Assembly: GCA_903632075.3 (NCBI GenBank)
Contig: CAHIKZ030000386.1
Coordinates: 140,001 to 204,000 of the forward strand
Direction: 5' to 3'
DNA length: 64,000 nt
Source of the DNA: Acanthosepion pharaonis
Lineage: Eukaryota; Mollusca; Cephalopoda; Sepiida; Sepiidae
The position numbers were made by a program, and so were the translations under genes. Numbering within the stretch: the stretch's first letter is position 1; each line of letters starts with the position of its first letter. Under the pieces are notes generated by a model. That model saw only the letters and a list, made by a program, of their open reading frames with translations. It searched no databases and was not told the DNA's origin. This document shows, one piece after another, positions 56,654 to 64,000 of the stretch.

Positions 56654-56813
56654 TTAACCCATTAATGTCCACTGTAAAATTGTTTTATAAGAATAAAAAT
56701 CCAGTACCAGTTATAGGTTTCTTAAAAAAATCTGGAATTAATTATAGGTTTCTATCTATAAATCATTAATGTCTATTGTCCCAAAAATGGGACAGTGGAC
56801 ATTAATGGATTAA
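56654..56813. mobile_element. 160-bp MITE with TTAA ends (piggyBac-like)
   Basis: The left end is TTAACCCATTAATGTCCACTG with its last base dropped here for brevity; the right end is the complement with one change (CAGTGGACATTAATGGATTAA type). TTAA at both ends and a CCC/TCC start fit piggyBac MITEs. An inner palindrome (TGTCCCAAAAATGGGACA) is present at about 56777-56794. Confidence 0.6.
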
Positions 56814-57132
56814 GCAAGCTTTAGCACTCTATTTATGTGTAGTGCATTGAAATGAGAAAGAAAGATTTTCAGTGGTCATGAATTATTGAATAGGACTAGG
56901 ATATATAAATTGAAAATTAAGAAAAATTATTTTAATAAACAATGATTGCTTCATCTGGGAAATCAAGGTAATTTAAAACTCTAATGGCATACTTAAAGTA
57001 TTGCGTAATATCAAATGTTCCTTAAGTTTATCAAGTAAAAATAAGACTTTTTGCAAGATTAACTTTATTGAACAGTATAGTGTTTTTTTTTGTTTTTTTT
57101 TTTTTTTTTTTAGTGTTTTTCTTACTCTATCA

Positions 57133-57560
57133 CAGTGGTTTCCAGATTTTTTTTCCTCTGGGCTGCATATTTGGAATTAAAATTTGCTTGCACCTCACCA
57201 AATTTTATGTGATAAAAAGTATATTTAAAAATAAAAAAAGACAGTTAAAGGGAGATAACTGTAGATTCAAAGTCACAAGATCATCATTGATAACTCTCTC
57301 CTCCAATTTGCGGAGCCTAGTTGCTATATTCTTACTTGATATGATGCAAAAATATCACCAAGATAAAATCGGTGAATAATTATTTGTACTTGGACTCAAG
57401 CATGCAATTACAAGTAATCCATAATATTATTTTAAATTTTGAAATTTATTTTTGGCATATGAATTTTTTGAAACTGTTTCTAAATCTTTGATTGTCTTTC
57501 AATCATTTCACACCATCAGCTATCCTCTTCTGTTGCACCTACACCATTTAGGAACCACTG
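57133..57560. mobile_element. 428-bp hAT MITE with target-site duplication
   Basis: Terminal repeats start CAGTGGTTTCC on the left and CAGTGGTTCC on the right (reading inward). The 8-bp flanks are CTCTATCA (57125-57132) and TTCTATCA (57561-57568), a 7-of-8 match as expected for hAT. The 103-codon frame inside is not a known protein. Confidence 0.85.
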
Positions 57561-57574
57561 TTCTATCATCATAC

Positions 57575-57790
57575 AAGATGTTTGTTATGGATAATGGCTC
57601 AGAAAGAGAAGTCTTTGAGTCAAGTTTGAATTCCAGTTGGGTTACTTACATGCAAATACCTTTGGAAAAGGCATGAATCCATCACTACTCTTCCAGCTAT
57701 GGGTTGAATAACAGGATAGAATGGGTCCTATAGGCTTGATTGGCCACCAATCTATTGCAGAAAGAAAGCGCAACCTACTGCAATAAAATC
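57575..57790 (+). mobile_element. SINE of the 5S-tRNA family, plus orientation
   Basis: GGATAATGGCTCAGAAAGAG, GAATTCCAGTTGGGTTACTT, GGCATGAATCCATC and TGGCCACCAATCTATTGCAG follow in the order of the copy at 22545-22940. Confidence 0.65.
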
Positions 57791-58417
57791 TTTTGCCTAG
57801 TCAGTCATGCATCAAGAGACATGATCGCCCAATTGTGGATCATATATGGCACTTAACTGACTGATCATCACTTGCCAACTTTCAGGCAGTTTTATAATTC
57901 CAGTCTTTTAGAACTTTTTTTTTTTTTTTTTTTCACATAAAAGAACTATTCTAGATGCCATTTTTCAGATTTTGAGGGAATGGTCATTTATTTTTTATTT
58001 TATTTTTATTTTATTTATTTATTTTATTTTATTTTATTTTTATTTTTTTTAAGATAATTTTGTAAAGTCTGGAATAAATAGTAATTTGAAGTTGCAGTAT
58101 CTAATGAATATAGTGGAATAAATCTTCCCAGTTAAAACAATGTCAAAATTTCACCTGTTCAGCAAAGAAATATATAGCCTCACATGGTCTTGATGGAATA
58201 GTACATCCTTTCTCTTAACTAATTTAGGTGCTTTTGATTAGTCGAAGTGGGAGCACAATTTGTTTGAATCAACCATTTGGTTCTCTGGAAGGAGCTCCTT
58301 GTGAATTCTCTTCTCACTTGATACATAGCATCACTTTCTGGAGATGAATATAGATTTTGGTAGGATCAGTGGTGACTCATTTTGTTTGTTCCACAATTTC
58401 CACATTGTTGTAAAATA
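57791..58417. other. Unassigned sequence with poly-T and ATTTT runs
   Basis: Simple A/T repeats at 57916-57933 and 57990-58050; no gene. Confidence 0.4.
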
Positions 58418-58555
58418 CACTGTAACCCGGATATAAGAGAGTTGTCGGGACCGGAGAAGAAGTCTCTTATATCTGGGTTTGGTTTATTTTATATACATTA
58501 ACACAGGCTCTAATTTGGGACCAGAGAAAATCTCTCTTATATCCGGGTTACACTG
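58418..58555. mobile_element. 138-bp pogo-like MITE, copy 1
   Basis: Perfect-length element between TA dinucleotides with ends CACTGTAACCCGGATATAAG and, on the other strand, CAGTGTAACCCGGATATAAG. It is about 96% identical to the inverted copy at 63431-63568. CAGT...TIRs with a TA target resemble pogo/Tigger. Confidence 0.85.
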
Positions 58556-58666
58556 TACACACTTTTTACACCTGTCAGAATTTGTTTTAAAAACATTTTC
58601 ATTATGCCGAAGCTACACATTAGATCTTGGCATAATTGACTTTGTATAACTGCTTTTTTTTTTTTT

Positions 58667-58760
58667 TTTGCACCTGGTATTACCAAGTGGTCACCCATCT
58701 AGGTATTGACCAGGTTCAACATTGCTTTACTTCGGTGAACTAAATGTGATATGGCCAGGA
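58667..58760 (-). mobile_element. 5S rRNA-like SINE head
   Basis: CACCTGGTATTACCAAGTGG, TCACCCATCTAGGTATTGAC, CAACATTGCTTTACTTCGGT and ATATGGCCAG are the reverse complement of 5S rRNA. A poly-T run precedes it. Confidence 0.7.
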
Positions 58761-59815
58761 CTTTTTCAAATGATATCCCCTTATCAATAATGTTAATTCT
58801 TGTAAATATATTTTTTTTCAATTATCTAATTAATGATATGTTTGATGAGTTCAAGTTCGTGTTATAAAAAACAATTATGTACTAAGGTACTAGTATCTAA
58901 ATTTTTATCATGTGTTTGTATGTACTAAGTTTAAACCATTGTAACTGAGAATTCTTTAGTGGAAAAAGTTATTTTTAACGACTCTGTTCTACTTTCTTTT
59001 TTTTTTTTTTTTTTTTTTAAAGATAAGATAATGGTCAGAGCTAAATTCATTTGATAAATTATTTATAAACCTGAATTGGGGAAAAAACTTTCATATTTTT
59101 TTTTTTTTTCCTTTTAAAAAAAAAAAAAAAAAAAAAGTCTATACAATTATGTATTCCATGTGAAACCAGAAAATGGTTGGATAAACACAAAGTAATATTA
59201 GTAGTAGTGATGGGATAAGGAATCCCGAATCTGAACCTTTTCGAGTATTGAAATCTGAGAATTTTTAACCTAATTTTCAATTCCGAATACAATTTCTTTT
59301 TTTGTTTTTTGTTTAAAGCTTAATTTTCCATTCCTGGTACTACTAATAAAAAGATATAAATATTTATTCATTTTGAACTATCAGTAAAACTAAAATCTGT
59401 AAATCATAACACCTGAGTATGATGTAAATTTATTTTACTTGTGTGTGAAAAAAATAGTGCAATATGCAAGTTTCTACTGTTTCCACAAAGATTGTTAGTT
59501 TAAAGTATGCTTCAGTTCAAAATAAAATTTTTAACATTGTTAATGCACTTACTATTAATTTAATAATTATAATCAAAATTATATAATATAAATGCAAAAT
59601 GAACTCACATTGTTATTCTGCCAGCCTCTCTTTAAGACAATTTCTTTTTTTAATTTATAAAAAAAAGCATTGTCTTCATTTAAAAACCTAGAAAATATTT
59701 AGAAACTTAATTTTATTTTAAAATTCAAATTTTCAATTATTCTTAAGTAGAAATTAAAAATAAATTAATATAATTATAATGTCCAGAAAACGATTTGTTG
59801 ACTAAATCTGACAAT
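58761..59815. other. AT-rich sequence with homopolymers
   Basis: Poly-T at 58996-59018 and T/A runs at 59098-59135; no gene. Confidence 0.45.
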
Positions 59816-59861
59816 GATTTATTTTTGTTTATGTAGCATACTACATAAACAAAAATAAATC
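59816..59861. repeat. Perfect 21-bp inverted repeat, 4-nt loop
   Basis: GATTTATTTTTGTTTATGTAG plus CATA plus its exact complement (first arm 59816-59836; one base over the quoting limit is given by its position). Confidence 0.95.
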
Positions 59862-60011
59862 TTCTTTTCAATAACCAAAACTTTAAAAAAGTAAACATTT
59901 TTTTTATGAAATTCATTCCTTAAAATTTTATAGCTTTTGAAATGAGTATCACAGAGACAGTACAGCAATTTAATATTTCTCATAGTAAAATTCATGTCCT
60001 CATAAGTGATA

Positions 60012-60049
60012 ATGTAGCTAATGTCAGCAGCAGCTGACATTAGCTACAT
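60012..60049. repeat. Perfect 17-bp inverted repeat, 4-nt loop
   Basis: ATGTAGCTAATGTCAGC, loop AGCA, and its exact complement. It lies 150 bp from the hairpin at 59816. Confidence 0.95.
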
Positions 60050-60611
60050 GAATCATTAGCTTGTTTTCTATACACCTTGAAGTTGACCATTAATGATGCC
60101 ATATTTATAGAAAGGTATGTGAAGGATATACTTTCTATTTGTAAACAAATAGTTGGCCACTTCAACCTATCTACTCCTATTGAAGGAACAAAAAAGTAAA
60201 TAAATAGAAAATAAAATTTCAGAATTGATATGGTGTCTGATCACTTAAGGTGAGAAACTCAGTCACCATGCATTGTTGATTCCTATATCAACACTGTTTA
60301 TGTCTACAAATGCTCTATTCCTGATACTGAATACTCTTCTCATATAAATATAGTGAACAATATAATTATCTAAGGAGAGTAAAAACTGGTATATAGTTGT
60401 GTGTCTAAGAAAATAGAGATGTTTAGAATGCATGTTTTATTGATTTCGTATCAGTTTCTCAGATTCACATTAATATTATTGTCCATAATGCATTTATTTG
60501 ACCTGTGTTCTGGGTCATTGTCTTGTTTTAAAAGTTCACTGGTATTTCAGCCTGAGTTTTTTAGGACTTTGTTTTGCAGATACAGCACTTGTCAGAGTAA
60601 AATAAATCTAT

Positions 60612-60614
<3 letters not shown>
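60050..60614. other. Unassigned; weak MITE trace at 60236-60360
   Basis: Shares GTCACCATGCA.TGTTGATTCCTA and ACTGAATACTCTTCTC with 54640-54720. Confidence 0.35.

Positions 60615-60675
<61 letters not shown>
60615..60675. repeat. (TA)n(CA)n microsatellite
   Basis: About 24 TA followed by six CA units. Confidence 0.95.
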
Positions 60676-60677
<2 letters not shown>

Positions 60678-60908
60678 GCAGAGCTTCCCAGTATTGACCA
60701 GTATTTAAAAAGTTCAAAATAAATCTATAACAACAATATAACTTTAAATTCATTTATTCAAATACAAAAATATCTTTAAACAAGTTTTACACTTTTTTTT
60801 TTATTATGCTTTATCCTTTATTAATTTGTTTTATTTTTTGATGATTTTTTTTTTTTTTTTCATCATTTACTGTTCTCCACTAATTTTTCTTTATAAAACA
60901 ATGTGCAC

Positions 60909-61098
60909 TCAGTCATTGTACAAACATACAATCTTTCTTTTATATATACAATGTTTTGATTGGTCCAAAGAAAATTTAACATAGGCTTGTGAATTTATCT
61001 TTTTCTTCAGCTCACCAGTCAATCTCTTTGAACTCGGTTTTCTTTTAACTGAAGTGGGCAAATTTTTTCCTGTCATTTTCCTCAGCTTGCCTAAATTT
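60909..61098 (-). CDS. Possible minus-strand terminal exon, unidentified
   Basis: An acceptor-like TTTCAAATTTAG is followed by an open frame reading KLRKMTGKNLPTSVKRKPSS, KRLTGELKKKINSQAYVKF and SLDQSKHCIYKRKIVCLYND, then TGA at 60909. It is strongly basic. I do not recognise it and it may be chance; composition is only slightly less AT-rich than the surroundings. Confidence 0.2.
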
Positions 61099-61187
61099 GA
61101 AAGGAGTAGGTAAAAGGAGTTATTATTAAAAAGGTGTGTGCTCAGTTGTTGCACAAACTAACAAACATACATAAACACTCAATCTTT

Positions 61188-61189
<2 letters not shown>

Positions 61190-61228
<39 letters not shown>
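61190..61228. repeat. (TA)n microsatellite
   Basis: About 18 TA units. Confidence 0.9.
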
Positions 61229-61230
<2 letters not shown>

Positions 61231-62147
61231 CAATAGATTTATCTTACCCTGAAAAGTGCATTTTTTTTGAATACTTTACTTGAAGTATTTACTTGAATAC
61301 ATGTATACACTAAAAATAATATTTAAGTAATCGAACCATAAAGGTGTATTTATTTATATATTTCTTACCCCATTTGTAGTGGGAAGGAGATAAATCAGCT
61401 TAGTAAATTTATGAGTGATTACTTCCCATAGTCATTTTAATAATCTATACAAATAAAATATTGATCTACATTTAGACAAAATTAGTTCCTAAACAAAATG
61501 AACTGTTTAATTAATCTGTTCCTTTATTCCTATATTGCATTCTTATTTGTTCAAGCCTTTCATGTGAGGCACACAGATACCTTTACCTATTAACTGATCA
61601 TCTTGCTTCAACTTGGTCTTGAAATAGGCTTTTTTGTTGCCATTTTTCTTCTAACAGATATTCCCATTTCACTGTTATATTAAACACAAAATTTTTAACA
61701 TGAAAAAATATTGAGCAGAAAGTGATTCATATAATACCAGGTGTAATCAATTGACCATAGATACCATTCAAGGTTTTAAAAAAATATATATATGAAGGGA
61801 AAGGATTAATTAAACAGTTTGTTACCTATTTTAGTTGTGAATTCTTTATTTTCATTTCTTCATTGCATTTCAGTATTAAAACTTTCTAACAATTGATGTC
61901 ATTTTTTGACAGCATGGGTAAGCTAATGTCGTGTGTGTGCCTGTGTTGATTTAAGAAAAAGCACACACATATTCAATCTCATTTTAAATGCTTGTATTCC
62001 ATCAAACCCTTGATACTTGTAAAGGAAAATGAGAAACTTTTTTTTTTTTTTTTTTTTACTAAGGATAAAAACTTTGTTGGGTATAGAATACAAAATTAAA
62101 TATTTTAAAGACTGAGATTTTTGTACTAATTTGTACTCAGTTTTCCT
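61229..62147. other. AT-rich sequence, nothing recognised
   Basis: Poly-T at 62038-62057; no gene or repeat recognised. Confidence 0.4.
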
Positions 62148-62298
62148 TTAATAAGGATCATCGTTTACTCTGAGCCTTAAGCCCTCAGCTATACTTGCAA
62201 ATGTGACTGAGCTCTTTGTTTTAATTAGATTTTCAGTAGAGGTCAAAATCCAAGCACAACATTCTGTGGGACTCTTTCGGCAGGCAGTGAAGAAAACC
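62148..62298 (-). CDS. Possible minus-strand terminal exon, unidentified
   Basis: A good acceptor (GCAATATTTTCAG) precedes VFFTACRKSPTECCAWILTS, TENLIKTKSSVTFASIAEGL and RLRVNDDPY, then TAA. Codon content looks more protein-like than nearby frames. I do not recognise it. It could be the last exon of a gene entering from the right or part of an unknown transposon. Confidence 0.25.
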
Positions 62299-62646
62299 TG
62301 AAAATATTGCAAGTGTTGGTTAGTATCAAATTTGTGTAGGTGGGAGTAACAGGAACTGCAACAGTTGGTGAAACAGGCATTTGCTATGCCTCCATGCCTG
62401 TTGGCATTAACCATTTCTTTGAAAGTATGTCACACTGTAAACTAATCCAAGTGATACATCTAAAATAATTTCTATTCTATAATTGTTTCTTTTTTTCTCC
62501 ATTTCTCCTAATATTTGTCTTTGACAAAACACTTAGAAGCAAACATTTGTGTGTGTGTATATATTGTTTTTGATGGATACTCATGTTTGAATAGAAGCTC
62601 CATTCTTTAATTAAACAGTATTTTTATCCAACTACATCTACCAACC

Positions 62647-62648
<2 letters not shown>

Positions 62649-62708
<60 letters not shown>
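62649..62708. repeat. (TA)n microsatellite
   Basis: About 30 TA units directly abutting a SINE. Confidence 0.95.
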
Positions 62709-62710
<2 letters not shown>

Positions 62711-63185
62711 CGCATGGCTGAGTTGTTAGAACATTCGCTTTGGGACCATGAAACTGGGGTTTGAATCTCACCATGGTCAATTTGTCAGGAAGTAGACTTC
62801 CTGATGTTATCATTCAGGAGGGGGTGGTTGTGGTCCCAGTGTGCAGCACCTTTAGAAAGTGCATGAAAACCATACCACGGGTTGACCTAAGCTTTGTGAG
62901 TGAAATTAGATAGACGGAACCTGTGAGGGCTATCAATGGCTGTGCTAACACAAAATCACGAAGGCATTGTGACCGAGGGTTTGGGTGTACTGGCCTTGTT
63001 CTGACTGCTGATCAGCTAGATAACGTGCTACATTCCAGAAACTATAACTAAGGTCTGCTCAGTATAGTTGCAGTATAAACCACAGGTGGACTCTGTGGAT
63101 GTTGAACAAAAATAAATGTGCCTGAGCAGGCGTCTGCAATGAGGATTGGCTTGCCGCCCTAGTAGAAGGGTATCCTGAAACATGA
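62709..63185 (+). mobile_element. tRNA-derived SINE (second family), long copy
   Basis: GGCGCATGGCTGAGTTGTTA (A box) and GGGGTTTGAATCTCACC (B box) form a tRNA-like head, followed by GTCCCAGTGTGCAGCACC, GAAAACCATACCACGGGTTG, CAAAATCACGAAGG and GCTGATCAGCTAGATAACG. Matches 43388-43589. Confidence 0.75.
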
Positions 63186-63199
63186 GTATGCCACCTATT

Positions 63200-63202
63200 G
63201 TA

Positions 63203-63237
<35 letters not shown>

Positions 63238-63300
63238 GTGTGTGTACCATTTCTTTTCAGATTATAGGCAGATTCTTTTTTTTTTTTTTTTTTTTTTTTT
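63200..63300. repeat. (TG)n(TA)n and poly-T
   Basis: TG units at about 63202-63218, TA at 63219-63233, and a T-run at 63277-63300. Confidence 0.9.
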
Positions 63301-63430
63301 AATTATCTATGAATTACCATGGCTTCTTGGGAAAGATGGTAGCGTAGTTTCTTGTTGTCGCTTTCAGTTTTGAATTCAGAATAGTCCTTTTTCTTGACTG
63401 ACTGCATACCAAGGCTTGTCTAGCTTACTA

Positions 63431-63568
63431 CAGTGTAACCCGGATATAAGAGAGATTTTCTCTGGTCCCAAATTAGAGCCTGTGTTAATGTATATAAAAT
63501 AGACCAAACCCGGGTATAAGAGACTTCTTCTCCAGTCCCGACAACTCTCTTATATCCGGGTTACACTG
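63431..63568. mobile_element. 138-bp pogo-like MITE, copy 2 (inverted)
   Basis: CAGTGTAACCCGGATATAAG at the left and its complement at the right, flanked by TA on both sides. Same length as 58418-58555 and reversed relative to it, with only about five differences. Confidence 0.88.
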
Positions 63569-63579
63569 TATTTAAACCC

Positions 63580-63840
63580 ATAGTCAGTGGGAAGAAAGAA
63601 ATAGATTCATGCCTTTTTCCAAAGGCATAATACAAAAGTGAAAGCCACAGACTGAACTGGAATTTTTTGTTTTCTAAGACATCTATCTTATTGAAGGATG
63701 TTTGAGTAGTGGAATTGGTGAGCTGAGCCTAGATTTTGGCATAGTTTGTTAGATTTACTTTTACAGTAATGCCCTTGGGAAAGTCATGAATCCATCTTCA
63801 TCTGCCCAACTTTGGGTTAAATAACAGAATAGGCTAGGCT
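63580..63840. mobile_element. Two SINE bodies in opposite orientation
   Basis: 63580-63690 is a minus-strand 5S-tRNA SINE body (AGATTCATGCCTTT, GAACTGGAATT). 63695-63840 is a plus-strand one (GGAATTGGTGAGCTGAGC, GGGAAAGTCATGAATCC, GGGTTAAATAACAGAATAGG). Confidence 0.55.
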
Positions 63841-63944
63841 TTCTTTCTCACCTAAGACAACTGTCAACTTTAAAATAGACTGTCATCCAGAGTTAGAAAG
63901 CAGTCTAGAAAAAGGACTTTTTCTTCATTTTCATAATAATGTTC

Positions 63945-64000
63945 ATCCAGTACGAGGCCCAAGAGCCACTCGAGGTAGAGGGTTACAGAATGAAAGTTAC
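63945..64000 (-). mobile_element. Possible LINE 3' tail running off the window
   Basis: CAGTACGAGGCCCAAGAGCC, ACTCGAGG and GAGGGTTACAGAATGAAAG resemble the 3' tail at 35420-35480. Too short to be sure. Confidence 0.3.

Noticed and set aside
62709..62780. A functional tRNA gene
   Set aside because: A and B boxes are present, but the stems do not pair as a tRNA and the sequence continues into a repeated SINE body.

Overview
This window looks like a stretch of a large, repeat-rich animal genome, most likely a mollusc and plausibly a cephalopod. The evidence is spliced coding exons separated by introns of 7-11 kb, an AT-rich background, long (TA)n arrays, tRNA- and 5S-derived SINEs, and many decayed LINEs and DNA transposons. 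There is no bacterial gene organisation. The placement in molluscs is inference from the repeat content and the gene; no marker in the window fixes the species.

The one gene identified with confidence is RNF170 on the minus strand, an ER-membrane RING E3 ubiquitin ligase. Three consecutive coding exons are visible at 26396-26496, 15632-15807 and 7930-8003. Splice signals and phases agree, and together they encode residues 1-117: the N-terminus, the first membrane helix and the whole C3HC4 RING. The C-terminal membrane part must lie left of position 1. The region right of exon 1 (26.5-28.3 kb) has the look of a head-to-head promoter. It ends in a tentative plus-strand first exon at 28328-28366.

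The left part (1-26.4 kb) is RNF170 intron filled with nested mobile elements. They include a Tc1/DD34E element with an IR/DR structure inserted in (TA)n, several foldback MITEs, 5S-tRNA composite SINEs, a decayed LINE with endonuclease, RT and RNase H (10.7-14.5 kb), two related LTRs in opposite orientation (16.8-21.4 kb), and two adjoining hairpins at 25.2-25.5 kb. Two copies of one repeat unit (about 5.1-7.6 kb and 14.5-15.4 kb) each carry an insertion that the other lacks, so each serves as an empty site for the other.

The right part (28.4-64 kb) is mostly AT-rich sequence without recognisable genes. It holds LINE 3' ends, a 1.9-kb inverted-repeat element, a hAT remnant, a mariner-like transposase fragment, a 32-bp minisatellite of about 19 copies, a truncated Penelope-like element with a GIY-YIG-like motif, a family of Penelope-associated terminal sequences with a hammerhead-ribozyme-like core, hAT, piggyBac-like and pogo-like MITEs, and perfect short hairpins. 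Two possible minus-strand terminal exons near 61-62 kb are tentative.

Nothing here looks like an operon or a host defence system. The most interesting material is the ribozyme-like Penelope-associated family, the foldback structures and the mutually informative nested insertions.
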